Assembly: GCA_008373205.1 (NCBI GenBank)
Contig: RQOS01000060.1
Coordinates: 1 to 64,000 of the forward strand
DNA length: 64,000 nt
Origin: SAR202 cluster bacterium
Lineage (GTDB): Bacteria; Chloroflexota; Dehalococcoidia; Lucifugimonadales; Lucifugimonadaceae
Reading direction: 5' to 3'
Of the stretch, positions 25,176-35,228 are shown in pieces; the stretch's first letter is position 1; every line of letters begins with the position of its first letter. The notes below the pieces were generated by a model. That model saw only the letters and a program-made list of their open reading frames with translations. It was not told the DNA's origin and ran no database searches. Position numbers and translations under genes: made by a program.

Positions 25176-27941
25176 ATGGTAACAAAAAAAGAAAAGCTAT
25201 TAATAGTTGATGGGCATGCGATGGTTTTTAGAGCATGGTTCTCTATACCTGAAAGACTAAATAGCAACAAAATAGACACTAGGGGTGCATTTGGTTTTAT
25301 TAATACCTTAATAAAATCAATTAGAGAAAATAATATCACCCATATTGCAGTTTGTTTTGACACAAAAGCTGCTACTTTTAGAGATGAAATATTCCCTGAA
25401 TATAAAGCTCAAAGACCTCCAGTAGATCCTGACCTTCATAAACAGATACCTATAGCAAAAGATTTATTGGAATCAATGGATATTCCTGTATTTGAAAAAG
25501 ATGGATTTGAAGCAGATGATTTAGTAGGTACAATAAGTGAAATAGCAAATTCAAAAAATATAAATTGTTTGATTCTTACTGGTGATGCAGATCAACTTCA
25601 ACTTGTTAACGAAAAAACTAATGTATTAATGTACTCTGGATTTGGAGACATAAGAATATATGATGAAGAAAAAGTTCAGGAAAGATATGATGGTTTAGGC
25701 CCTGAATTTGTAGCTGAAATTAAAGCTCTTGAAGGAGATCCATCAGATAATATTCCTGGTGTACCAGGAATAGGTAAAAAAGCTGCAAGAGCATTATTAT
25801 CAGAATTTGGTCATTTTGAATCTCTTTTTATGAATATTGAAAATATTGAAAATATGTCTATTAGAGGTGCAAAAAGAATACAAAATATCTTATCTGAAAA
25901 TATTGAAATAGCTAAAAAAGGGTTAAGTCTAACTCAAATAGTTAGAGAAGTGGATATAGATTTTTCAATTGATAATTGTGAATTCATTAATCATAATATT
26001 GAAGAAATAAAGGCTACTTTTGAACATTATGAACTCAGAAACAGTTTTAATAATTTGAAAAGTATCATTGAATTTCCAAGCGAATTTCAGCTTGAAATCA
26101 ATGTCGAATCTAATAATAAAGATATACCAAATGATCAGTTAGTACTAGTAAATGATCAAGAATCATTTGAAAGAATGATTACAGATATGAATAGTACAGA
26201 TCATTTTTCTTTTGATACTGAAACAACTGGCTTAAAAACATTAGAAGATGAAATTATAGGTGTATCATTTTGTAATTCAGAAACTAAATCTTATTATTTA
26301 GTCATAAGACACGACAACCTAAGTGTTAGTTTTACTAAAGAAAATTTTAAGAAATTAAAATCATTATTTGAAAATTCAAATATTTCAAAATCAGCTCATA
26401 ATGCTAATTTCGATATTATGGTTTTAAGAAACTTTGGGATAGATGTTGAGAATCTTAATTTTGATACTGTAATTGCAGCATCATTATGTGGAAGAAAAAG
26501 CTTAGGATTAAAAAACTTATCTTCAGAAATATTAAATATTAATATGACTAAAATAGAGGAATTGATCGGTACAGGGAAAAATCAAAAAACATTAAATCAG
26601 GCAAATATATCAGAAGTTTATAAATATGCCGCTGCGGATTCATTGATAACTTATAAACTCAGAAATTTCTTTAAAGAAGAATTGAAAAAGTTTAATCAAG
26701 AAGATTTATTTTATGAAGTAGAAATCCCTTTGATTAAAGAAATTATTAATATGCAATATAATGGATTCCTAATTGATTCTGAAAAATTATCTGAGATGTC
26801 AGAGAAACTTGAGGTTGAGCTTAATGAGCTGGATCAAGCAATTCATAATACTTATCCAGAAAAAGATTTTAATTTAAATTCTGGTAAACAAGTTGCTGAA
26901 ATTCTAATTGGTGAATTAAAGGCCCCTGCAATTAAAAAAACTAAAACAGGTATTTCTGTAGACGCAGATGTTTTAGAAAATTATTCCAAAAACAAAAACT
27001 TAGATGAAAGAGTTAATCAAATTTCATCGGGAATATTAAGATATAGGGAATTATCTAAGATTAAGTCTACATATGTAGATTCTTTACCTAACCTAATTAA
27101 TAAGAGAACTAAAAGAATTCATACTACTTTTAATCAATTAGGTACTTCTACTGGTAGATTGTCAAGTCAGAACCCAAACGTACAAAATATTCCTGTTAGA
27201 ACAGATATCGGAAGGCAAGTAAGATCTGCGTTTATAACTGATAGTAAAAATAACTTCCAAATGTTAGCAGTAGATTATTCTCAAATTGAACTAAGGGTTT
27301 TAGCTCATCTTTCTAAAGAAGAAAACTTGGTAAAAGCTTTTATAAATGGAGAAGATATACATAATTCTACTGCTAAACTTATGTATTCAACTGAAGAAGT
27401 TTCATCTGAACAAAGAAGGATTGCAAAAATCTTAAATTTTGGCGTTCTATATGGATTGGGCCCACACGGAGTATCTCAACAAACTGATTTAACTAGACAG
27501 CAAGGTAAAGAATTTATAGATCTATATTTTGGGAAGTATCCAGGAATCAAGGATTTCCAGAAAGAACAAATAAATTCATCAAAATATAAAGGTTATTCGG
27601 AGACATTATTGGGAAGAAGAAGATATTTGGATGATATTAATTCCCCAAACGCTAGAGTAAGAGGATTTGCAGAAAGAATTGCAATAAATATGCCTATTCA
27701 AGGTACAGCTGCAGAGATTATCAAGATTGCAATGATAAATTTAGGAAAAGAAATAAGAAAAAATCTAATGAAATCTAAAATGCTTATACAAGTGCATGAT
27801 GAGCTGATTTTTGAGGTTGCCCCAGGAGAGCTTATGGAGCTAAGCATGATGATAAATGAAATAATGCCTAATGCAATTAAATTGGATGTCCCGGTACTAG
27901 TAGATATAAAAACTGGTGACAGTTGGGGTAAATTAGAATAA
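25176..27941 (+). CDS. polA: DNA polymerase I
   Basis: 5'-nuclease domain (IVDGHAMVFRA), 3'-exo DTETTG, polymerase motifs DYSQIELRVLAHLS, RRIAKILNFGVLYGLG, QVHDELIFE. Confidence 0.96.
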   Translation: MVTKKEKLLIVDGHAMVFRAWFSIPERLNSNKIDTRGAFGFINTLIKSIRENNITHIAVCFDTKAATFRDEIFPEYKAQRPPVDPDLHKQIPIAKDLLESMDIPVFEKDGFEADDLVGTISEIANSKNINCLILTGDADQLQLVNEKTNVLMYSGFGDIRIYDEEKVQERYDGLGPEFVAEIKALEGDPSDNIPGVPGIGKKAARALLSEFGHFESLFMNIENIENMSIRGAKRIQNILSENIEIAKKGLSLTQIVREVDIDFSIDNCEFINHNIEEIKATFEHYELRNSFNNLKSIIEFPSEFQLEINVESNNKDIPNDQLVLVNDQESFERMITDMNSTDHFSFDTETTGLKTLEDEIIGVSFCNSETKSYYLVIRHDNLSVSFTKENFKKLKSLFENSNISKSAHNANFDIMVLRNFGIDVENLNFDTVIAASLCGRKSLGLKNLSSEILNINMTKIEELIGTGKNQKTLNQANISEVYKYAAADSLITYKLRNFFKEELKKFNQEDLFYEVEIPLIKEIINMQYNGFLIDSEKLSEMSEKLEVELNELDQAIHNTYPEKDFNLNSGKQVAEILIGELKAPAIKKTKTGISVDADVLENYSKNKNLDERVNQISSGILRYRELSKIKSTYVDSLPNLINKRTKRIHTTFNQLGTSTGRLSSQNPNVQNIPVRTDIGRQVRSAFITDSKNNFQMLAVDYSQIELRVLAHLSKEENLVKAFINGEDIHNSTAKLMYSTEEVSSEQRRIAKILNFGVLYGLGPHGVSQQTDLTRQQGKEFIDLYFGKYPGIKDFQKEQINSSKYKGYSETLLGRRRYLDDINSPNARVRGFAERIAINMPIQGTAAEIIKIAMINLGKEIRKNLMKSKMLIQVHDELIFEVAPGELMELSMMINEIMPNAIKLDVPVLVDIKTGDSWGKLE

Positions 27942-27979
27942 TTTTCTTATATAATAAAAATTGTCTGTTTTCGTTTTTT

Positions 27980-28069
27980 GGAGGGGTGGCTGAGTGGTTG
28001 AAAGCGTCTGTCTTGAAAACAGGAGTATCCGTAAGGGTACCGCAGGTTCGAATCCTGTCCCCTCCGCCA
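27980..28069 (+). tRNA. tRNA-Ser (anticodon TGA), CCA encoded
   Basis: ggagggg...cccctcc acceptor stem, long variable arm, anticodon loop cttgaaa, ggttcgaatcc T-arm, terminal gcca. Confidence 0.95.
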
Positions 28070-28094
28070 TTAATCTAAGAATCAAGAATCTATC

Positions 28095-29888
28095 TTATTC
28101 TGCCTCTAAAAGCCATGATTCTTCAAGTGAGTCAATTTGATTGTTTAAATTTTCATATTCCTCAGAGAGTGAATTAAGTTTTTCATAATCTGAAATATTT
28201 TCAGTTGAAGATAATTTTTTTTCTAATTCCTTTTTTTCATCAGTAAGTTTTTTTATTTTATTTTCCAAATTTCTGATTTTTTTTCTATCTGTATTATTTT
28301 TATTTTTAGAACTTTCTGTATTTTTTTTATCATTACTTAGTGAAGATCTATACTCATCAAGATCTCCTGAAAAATTATTTACTTTGCCATTTTTTACCAT
28401 TATTAAATGATCAGCTACATTCTCTACAAGTTTTGAATCATGGCTTACAAGAATAACGCATCCTTCAAAGTCATTTAGTGCATTAATAAGAGAGGTTCTT
28501 GAGTCAATATCAAGATGATTTGTAGGTTCATCAAGTAATAAAATATTGGGAGAATCATAACTAATCAAACAAAGTATGAGTCTTGTTTTTTCTCCTCCAG
28601 ATAGTTTATGTATTTTAGTTTCAGATTTTGTTTTATCAAAACCAAATTTACCTAACACACCTCTTATTTTTAAGTCTTCTTCATTTTTTAATTTTTCAGA
28701 TAATACTTCAAATGGAGTTAAATCTAATTCTAGCTCTTCAGACAAATGTTGAGCAAAATATCCAATCTTGATATTTTTATTTTTTGAGATAGTTCCTTTC
28801 ATTGGCTTAATTATTCCTGAAATTAATTTAATTAGAGTAGACTTTCCATTCCCGTTAGCACCTAATAAAGCTATTCTGCTATCATTTGAGATGCTAAGAT
28901 TTATTCCTTGAAGTACAGGGTTATTCTTTTCGTATCCAACATCAACTTCATTCAATACAATCATTGAAGTTCCAAGATTTTTAGGTTTAGGAAAAGAAAA
29001 CTTAATCGACCTATCTGTAATTACAGCATCAACAAAATCCATTTTTTCTAATGATTTCAATCTGCTTTGAGCCTGTTTTGCTTTACTAGCTTTGGAGCCA
29101 AATCGATTTACAAATTTTAGAACATTTTTCTTATATGCTTCCTGTTTTTGAAATAATAATTGTTGACTTATTTTTTTTTGAGCATATTGTTTTTCAAACT
29201 GATCATAATTTCCTGTATATAAGTTTAGTTTTAATTGGTCAATATGAATAATATGAGATACTGTTTTATTTAAAGTTTCTCTATCATGACTTATCAATAT
29301 AAATGAATTTTTATAATTTACCAAAAAATTCTCCAACCAAGAGTTAGTTTCAAAATCTAAGTGATTTGTAGGTTCGTCGAGTAATAATAGATCAGGCTCA
29401 TTGAATAAAGCTGCTGCCAATCCAACTCTCATTCTCCATCCACCAGAAAAGTCACTTAAGGGTTTTGATTGATCTGTTTTATTAAAACCAAGACCAGAAA
29501 GTATAGTTGAAGCCTTCCAATCTGAATCGTATGCATTAATTTCATCTAACTTATTAAGAATAAAAGATATTCTATCGGGATTTTCAGAAGATTCTAATTC
29601 TTTAAGTAAATTTTGTTCAGTAATTCTACTTGATAGTACAAAGTCTAATAAACTCAACTCAACTTTTTGTATTTCCTGCTCTAAAATACCAATTGTTCTG
29701 TTGGACTTTAAAGTAATTTTTCCTTCTTCTAAGGATAAATTTTTAGTTATTAAGTTAAATAAGGTCGATTTACCTATACCATTTGATCCAACAAGTCCTA
29801 AGTGATAATTATCAGGAATTTCTAACGAGGTGTTTTCAAATAATTTTCTCTTTGAGATAGAGTATGAAATATTTTTGAATTCAAGCAT
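28095..29888 (-). CDS. ABC-F family ATPase (tandem ABC domains, C-terminal coiled coil)
   Basis: Two Walker A sites (GSNGIGKST, GANGNGKST), two signature motifs, linker, no TM segments. Confidence 0.92.
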   Translation of the reverse strand: MLEFKNISYSISKRKLFENTSLEIPDNYHLGLVGSNGIGKSTLFNLITKNLSLEEGKITLKSNRTIGILEQEIQKVELSLLDFVLSSRITEQNLLKELESSENPDRISFILNKLDEINAYDSDWKASTILSGLGFNKTDQSKPLSDFSGGWRMRVGLAAALFNEPDLLLLDEPTNHLDFETNSWLENFLVNYKNSFILISHDRETLNKTVSHIIHIDQLKLNLYTGNYDQFEKQYAQKKISQQLLFQKQEAYKKNVLKFVNRFGSKASKAKQAQSRLKSLEKMDFVDAVITDRSIKFSFPKPKNLGTSMIVLNEVDVGYEKNNPVLQGINLSISNDSRIALLGANGNGKSTLIKLISGIIKPMKGTISKNKNIKIGYFAQHLSEELELDLTPFEVLSEKLKNEEDLKIRGVLGKFGFDKTKSETKIHKLSGGEKTRLILCLISYDSPNILLLDEPTNHLDIDSRTSLINALNDFEGCVILVSHDSKLVENVADHLIMVKNGKVNNFSGDLDEYRSSLSNDKKNTESSKNKNNTDRKKIRNLENKIKKLTDEKKELEKKLSSTENISDYEKLNSLSEEYENLNNQIDSLEESWLLEAE

Positions 29889-29912
29889 AAAAAAAGTACA
29901 AAAAATAAATAA

Positions 29913-30014
29913 TTATTTTTCTCTTTTAGCTAAGTAATTATTTATTAATTGTAAGATCACAAGCCAAGCTGCAGTTGAACCAAAAACAATTATCAAAGCC
30001 CATAATGCTTCCAT
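29913..30014 (-). CDS. 33-aa single-TM small protein (not in ORF track)
   Basis: Manual translation MEALWALIIVFGSTAAWLVILQLINNYLAKREK; gaggag SD 7 nt upstream of ATG. Confidence 0.55.
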   Translation of the reverse strand: MEALWALIIVFGSTAAWLVILQLINNYLAKREK

Positions 30015-30097
30015 TTAAATTCTCCTCATTAATCTTGAACTAATATACTTATTATATGGCAAAGATCTAAAAAAAATTAGAAACTAACCCAAAAAAG

Positions 30098-30147
30098 TAT
30101 TATGAAATACATCATAATAGGATTTAATTACTTTGTCAGTAATTAAA
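30098..30147. promoter_or_regulatory. Two adjacent inverted repeats upstream of sucC
   Basis: TATTATGA-6 nt-TCATAATA (30098-30119) and TTTAATTACT-5 nt-AGTAATTAAA (30123-30147); sucC ATG at 30166. Confidence 0.55.
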
Positions 30148-30165
30148 ATTGTAAGAATTTCATTA

Positions 30166-31332
30166 ATGAATTTACACGAATATCAATCACGAAATCTATT
30201 AAAAGATTACTCTATAGCATTTCCAATGGGAGATATAGGGCAGTCTCCAGAAGAAATTTATAATATCGCCAAAAAATATGATGGAAGAGTCGTTGTAAAA
30301 GCACAAATTCATTCAGGTGGAAGGGGGAAGGCTGGTGGAGTCAAGCTATGTAATTCCCCTGAAGAAGCTAAAGAGTTTGCAAAAAATATCTTAGGTAAAA
30401 ATATTATTACCAATCAGACCGATTCAGATGGAGTTATAGTTGAAAAATTACTAGTTACAGAACTTACGGATATTGATAGAGAATTCTACTTGTCTATTAC
30501 AATTGACCCAGATTTTGAAGGACCTGTACTTATAATATCGCCTGAAGGTGGAATGGATATTGAAAAGGTAGCAGAAGATACACCTGAAAAAATCATAAGA
30601 TTACCATTTGACCCCGTAATAGGAGCAAAGCCTTATGAATTAAGGAAAATTATAAGAACCTTAGATCTACCTAAAGAAGCAAATAATGAATTTATAAAAA
30701 TGATAAATAATTTATATGTTGCTTTTTTAGAAACAGACAGCACCCTAATTGAAATAAACCCTCTTGTTATAGACAAAAAAAATAATTTGATACCCCTAGA
30801 TTGCAAAATAAACATTGATGATGACAGTTTTTTTAGGCAAAAATCAATTTTTGAACTTAGAGATAAAAATCAAGAAAACCCTATAGAAACTAGAGCAAAA
30901 GATTTTGATCTTGCTTATGTAAAGTTAGATCAAGGAAATGTTGGATGTTTAGTAAATGGAGCTGGATTAGCTATGGCAACAATGGATGTAACAACAAAAT
31001 CAGGTTGCTTCCCAGCAAATTTTTTAGATGTTGGTGGTTCAACTGACAAAGAAAAAATTAAAGAGGCTTTCAGAATACTTGTCTCAGACAAAAATGTTGA
31101 ATTTTTATTAATTAATTTATTTGCTGGTATAGCTAGAGCAGACTTAATAGCTGAAGGTGTAGTTGAAGCTGCAAAAGAAACTTCTTTTGACCTTCCAATT
31201 ATTGTCTCAATGAGAGGAACTAATTCAGAAAGAGGTTTTTCCATACTAAAAAATTCAGATTTAGATATACATATTGCCGAAAATTTAGGTAATGCAGCCG
31301 AAGTACTAAGTGTTTTAAATAAAAGGAAATAA
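30166..31332 (+). CDS. sucC: Succinyl-CoA synthetase beta subunit
   Basis: MNLHEYQSRNLLKDYSI start, VVKAQIHSGGRGKAGGVK, INPLVI, FLDVGGS motifs. ORF-track TTG start at 30133 judged too early. Confidence 0.95.
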   Translation: MNLHEYQSRNLLKDYSIAFPMGDIGQSPEEIYNIAKKYDGRVVVKAQIHSGGRGKAGGVKLCNSPEEAKEFAKNILGKNIITNQTDSDGVIVEKLLVTELTDIDREFYLSITIDPDFEGPVLIISPEGGMDIEKVAEDTPEKIIRLPFDPVIGAKPYELRKIIRTLDLPKEANNEFIKMINNLYVAFLETDSTLIEINPLVIDKKNNLIPLDCKINIDDDSFFRQKSIFELRDKNQENPIETRAKDFDLAYVKLDQGNVGCLVNGAGLAMATMDVTTKSGCFPANFLDVGGSTDKEKIKEAFRILVSDKNVEFLLINLFAGIARADLIAEGVVEAAKETSFDLPIIVSMRGTNSERGFSILKNSDLDIHIAENLGNAAEVLSVLNKRK

Positions 31333-31333
31333 A

Positions 31334-32197
31334 ATGATTTTAGATAAGAATACAAAAGTATTAGTACAAGGATTAGGCAAAGATGGTACTTTTCAAGCTC
31401 AAAGATCAATAGAATATGGCACAAATGTTGTGGCATGTGTCCATCCTAATAGGCAAGGGGTTTTATTTGAGGATAGAATCCCATATTTTGAAACAGTAAA
31501 GGATGCTGTTGACGAAACTAATGCTAATGTAGGGGTTATATATGTCCCTGCTCCATTTGCTATGGATGCAATTATCGAGCAAATAGATGCTAATCTAGAA
31601 ATTGTAGTTTGTATAACGGAAGGAATTCCGATACATGACATGGTTAAAGTAAAAAATCATCTCAAGGATAAAAAAACAACACTTATTGGACCAAATTGTC
31701 CAGGCATAATCCTTCCTAGGCTCAAAATTAAGGTTGGTATCATACCTAGTAATATTTGTCATGATGGTAATGTAGGAGTTGTTTCTAGGTCTGGAACACT
31801 TACATATGAAGCTATTTCGCAAATTGGGGAAGCAGGTCTAGGGCAGTCTCTTTGTGTTGGAATAGGTGGTGACCCAATTCATGGAACTAGTTTTATAGAT
31901 GTTCTAGAATTTTTTGAAAAAGACAAAAACACAAACTCAATAGTATTAATCGGAGAAATAGGCGGTACAAAAGAACAAGAAGCCGCCGAATTTATTCGAT
32001 CTAAAGTAAGTAAGCCTGTAGTTTTTACAATTGCCGGAACAACAGCACCAAAAGGAAAAAGAATGGGGCATGCTGGTGCAGTAATCAGTGGGAAAATGGG
32101 TTTAGCAAGTGAAAAAATCAAAGCACTTATAACTGCTGGGGCTCACCATGCAGACGATCCTTCAAAAATAGGTGAAACTCTCAAGTCTATAACTTAA
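31334..32197 (+). CDS. sucD: Succinyl-CoA synthetase alpha subunit
   Basis: VLVQGLGKDGTFQA, LIGPNCPGII, GVVSRSGTLTYEA, GHAGAVISG. Confidence 0.95.
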   Translation: MILDKNTKVLVQGLGKDGTFQAQRSIEYGTNVVACVHPNRQGVLFEDRIPYFETVKDAVDETNANVGVIYVPAPFAMDAIIEQIDANLEIVVCITEGIPIHDMVKVKNHLKDKKTTLIGPNCPGIILPRLKIKVGIIPSNICHDGNVGVVSRSGTLTYEAISQIGEAGLGQSLCVGIGGDPIHGTSFIDVLEFFEKDKNTNSIVLIGEIGGTKEQEAAEFIRSKVSKPVVFTIAGTTAPKGKRMGHAGAVISGKMGLASEKIKALITAGAHHADDPSKIGETLKSIT

Positions 32198-33140
32198 CTC
32201 CTTCCAACCAGTTACTTAATGCTGTTCCAATATTTACTATTCTTGCACATCTGAATGGACCATTAACATATCTAATGATTGTTTCTCTTGCATCAGAAGA
32301 CATTTTATTTAAGGCATTTTCATCACGCAATTGCGTCATCCTATCTCCTTCTTCTATAGCAATTTCAGATACACTTTTAGCTCCAACAGATATATCTCCT
32401 GATTTTTGTACAAGCTCAAGACGTTTTTGCATTAAGGAAAGTAATTTAGGCCAATATGCTAGATGCCTGAAGATTGTTGCAATACCTGGATTTGATCCAG
32501 TTGTACCATAATTATTAGTTTTCAAAATCACATCCCAAACTGAATCAGATATTTCTTGGCGTGGTAATAATCTAGGTAGATTGCCTTGTATTAAATTTGT
32601 TTCAACAGGTGCATAAGCTATATAATTTTTTACTTGATCAGGTACCAAAGCTGATTGAGTGAGTAAATTTAAACTATTTGATCTATTGTATGCATTTAGA
32701 ATAGTTTTAACACTCTTGAGATCATCTGATGTAAATCGAATTTCTTCCATTTCTTCTAATGAAACTGGGCTTAAATTTGGAAATGATGCTTCAGATTTCA
32801 ACCTATTTAATGCAGCCTCTGGTTGACCTGACTTATAGAGTGGCTTTACGGATTTCCAAGCTAAATCTAGATCTTCTAATGAATCTGCAAGAACTCTCCA
32901 TATTGAAGTCAACATAGGTATTTGCATAGTAGAACGAATATCATCGAAAATTTTTGCTGTTTCACCTGTTGCTTCTGATTCAGCAAGTGCAGTAACTGGA
33001 TCATGAATAATAGTTTTTTTATTCATCTTTCCAGTAACTTCAAAATTTTTCCATTTGTCTGATTTATTTTTATTTATTTTCTTATATAAATTATCTTTAT
33101 TAACTTTTTTTATTTTTTCGTAATACTCTTTATCATCCAT
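32187..33140 (-). CDS. DehI-like protein (2-haloacid dehalogenase superfamily)
   Basis: ESEATGETAKIFDDIRSTMQIPMLTSIWRVLADSLEDLDLAWKSVKPLY and internal second repeat typical of DehI-family proteins. Real start may be internal (MNKKTIIHDPV). Confidence 0.65.
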   Translation of the reverse strand: MDDKEYYEKIKKVNKDNLYKKINKNKSDKWKNFEVTGKMNKKTIIHDPVTALAESEATGETAKIFDDIRSTMQIPMLTSIWRVLADSLEDLDLAWKSVKPLYKSGQPEAALNRLKSEASFPNLSPVSLEEMEEIRFTSDDLKSVKTILNAYNRSNSLNLLTQSALVPDQVKNYIAYAPVETNLIQGNLPRLLPRQEISDSVWDVILKTNNYGTTGSNPGIATIFRHLAYWPKLLSLMQKRLELVQKSGDISVGAKSVSEIAIEEGDRMTQLRDENALNKMSSDARETIIRYVNGPFRCARIVNIGTALSNWLEGVKL

Positions 33141-33155
33141 TTATTATTCCTTTAT

Positions 33156-34310
33156 TTAGACTGAATATCCAACTGAATCATCATCTCTTAGTGGAATATT
33201 TTGTTGAAGCCGAGTTTCAAAAGTTCGTTTCTTAAGTTCTTCAAAATCAACTTTTATTCCTATGCCAATACTTTCAGGAACATTAATATAACCTCCATCT
33301 CTAATCCAAGAGGAATTAAAAATTTTGTTCATATCAGATTCATCAATTGTAGAGTATTCTTGAGTAATAAAATTTGGAATTGAGGTATCTATATTGCATG
33401 CTGCAGCTGTGATCACTGGTCCTAAATAATTATGCGTAACAATTGCAGAATGATAAGATTCTGCTATGGATGCTATTTTTTTCACATGAGTTATTCCACC
33501 AGCCAATCCTACATCAGGTCTAGCATATTGACTACCTCCTAGTTCAAACATTTCTCTAAATTCCCAAATTGTATGCATTCTTTCTCCATTTGCTAATGGA
33601 ATTGAAGTTTTTGATGCAATTTCAGCTTGAGATTTTATTGAATCAATTTGGATAGGGTCTTCGTAAAATAATGGGTGAAATTCAAAAAGCTCTTCTGCAA
33701 GAGCAATTGCATTCATAGGAGTAAGCTTTCTATGAATTTCTAAAATAATATCAACATCTAAGCCAGCTCCTTCACGCAGTGCAGCTACATTTTCTTTAGT
33801 ATCAGAAATCAATCTAGATAAAGTCATAGATTCATATCCATCTGGAAGAGGATCAATTTTTATAGCAGTATAACCTTCAGAAACAGCATCAATAGCATTT
33901 AATCTAAGTCCTTCAGATGTTGTCCCTTTATCTGCAGCATCAGGTCTATCACTTCCCATTAAAAGGTGTAATCTAATTTTATTTCTTAATTTACCTCCAA
34001 GTAACTGCCATACAGGAGCTTCATAAAATTTACCCTTAATGTCCCATAAAGCTATATCAATAGCACTTATCGCAGCTGTTAAGATAGACCCTCTAAATGG
34101 TCCCATTCTGTAAAGATATTGCCAGTGATGATCAATTTGAAGAGGATCTTTACCAATTAGGTATTCCCTAAAGCTTGATATTACTGCATCAGTTGCTTCC
34201 ATGTATCCCCAACATGCTGATTGACCTATGCCTTCTATTCCGTTATCAGTAATAATTCTTACTATGTGACTATCACCTGCAAGTACAGACTCAATTTTTT
34301 CTATTTTCAT
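33156..34310 (-). CDS. Enolase-superfamily protein (mandelate racemase/muconate lactonizing type), paralog 2
   Basis: AISAIDIALWDIKGKFYEAPVWQLLGG, TAIKIDP, ILEIHRKLTP, FYEDPIQIDS, ANGERMHT, GITHVKKIA. Confidence 0.9.
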   Translation of the reverse strand: MKIEKIESVLAGDSHIVRIITDNGIEGIGQSACWGYMEATDAVISSFREYLIGKDPLQIDHHWQYLYRMGPFRGSILTAAISAIDIALWDIKGKFYEAPVWQLLGGKLRNKIRLHLLMGSDRPDAADKGTTSEGLRLNAIDAVSEGYTAIKIDPLPDGYESMTLSRLISDTKENVAALREGAGLDVDIILEIHRKLTPMNAIALAEELFEFHPLFYEDPIQIDSIKSQAEIASKTSIPLANGERMHTIWEFREMFELGGSQYARPDVGLAGGITHVKKIASIAESYHSAIVTHNYLGPVITAAACNIDTSIPNFITQEYSTIDESDMNKIFNSSWIRDGGYINVPESIGIGIKVDFEELKKRTFETRLQQNIPLRDDDSVGYSV

Positions 34311-34418
34311 TTAAATGAATTCCTTCAGATTTTTTTTTAAAAGTATCATATTTACTTTATTTATTCACATCATAAGATAAACTTTCATAGAATCCATAGA
34401 AAAATTGAAAAAGAAAAC

Positions 34419-35228
34419 ATGTATAAGGAATTTTTTTGCAATACAAATGATGTAGCGATAAACTTAGCTTCAAGAGAAAAAGCTACGAACAAAATTAATG
34501 TTTTTTTTGTTCACGGATTTTTAGAAAGATGGCAGTCTTGGCAAAAAATAATGGATAATCTGCCAAAAAATTATAACGTTTTTTCAGCAGATCTTAGAGG
34601 ATTTGGTAGATCAGGAAATACAATAATTAGTCATAAAAGATCTACATGGGCTAAAGACATTTCAGATATCATATCTAAGCTTAAATTAGAAAATGTGTAT
34701 CTAGTTGGACACTCTCTTGGTGGCCCAATAGTATCATCCGTTTCATCAAAAAATAATAAGCAGATTTCTGGTGTAATACTAGAAGATCCATTCCTGGGTA
34801 CACAACCTGTAGATAAAACAGGAAGAGCAAGCAGGGGCAAAATTGTTGCAGAAATAATAGATAGCTCTAAAAGCTTAGATGAAGCTATTAAAAAACTAAA
34901 AAAATTACGACCAGATTGGAGAGAAGATATTCCAGTTGAAATAGCCACTGCAAGAATGTTCACAGATAAGTTTTTACTTCAAGTACCTAGAAAATTTAAG
35001 GATGATTTCTCAATAGAAGAAATTTATAAAAATGTAAAAACTAGAACTGTTTTAAACCATTCAAATCCAGAGTTTGGAGGAATAAATTCTGAAGAAAGCC
35101 TAAATTATCTCAAAAACCTAAATCCTTCAATTCAAATAAATAAATGGGATAACTCAGGTCATAATATTCATAGAGATTTTCCATCTGAATTTTCTGAATC
35201 AATTATTGAATTTATAGAAAATAAATGA
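34419..35228 (+). CDS. Alpha/beta hydrolase
   Basis: FVHGF oxyanion region, GHSLGG nucleophile elbow, C-terminal GHNIH. Confidence 0.88.
   Translation: MYKEFFCNTNDVAINLASREKATNKINVFFVHGFLERWQSWQKIMDNLPKNYNVFSADLRGFGRSGNTIISHKRSTWAKDISDIISKLKLENVYLVGHSLGGPIVSSVSSKNNKQISGVILEDPFLGTQPVDKTGRASRGKIVAEIIDSSKSLDEAIKKLKKLRPDWREDIPVEIATARMFTDKFLLQVPRKFKDDFSIEEIYKNVKTRTVLNHSNPEFGGINSEESLNYLKNLNPSIQINKWDNSGHNIHRDFPSEFSESIIEFIENK

Noticed and set aside
30930-31436. 168-aa minus-strand ORF
   Set aside because: Antisense to the sucC/sucD junction; no family features.
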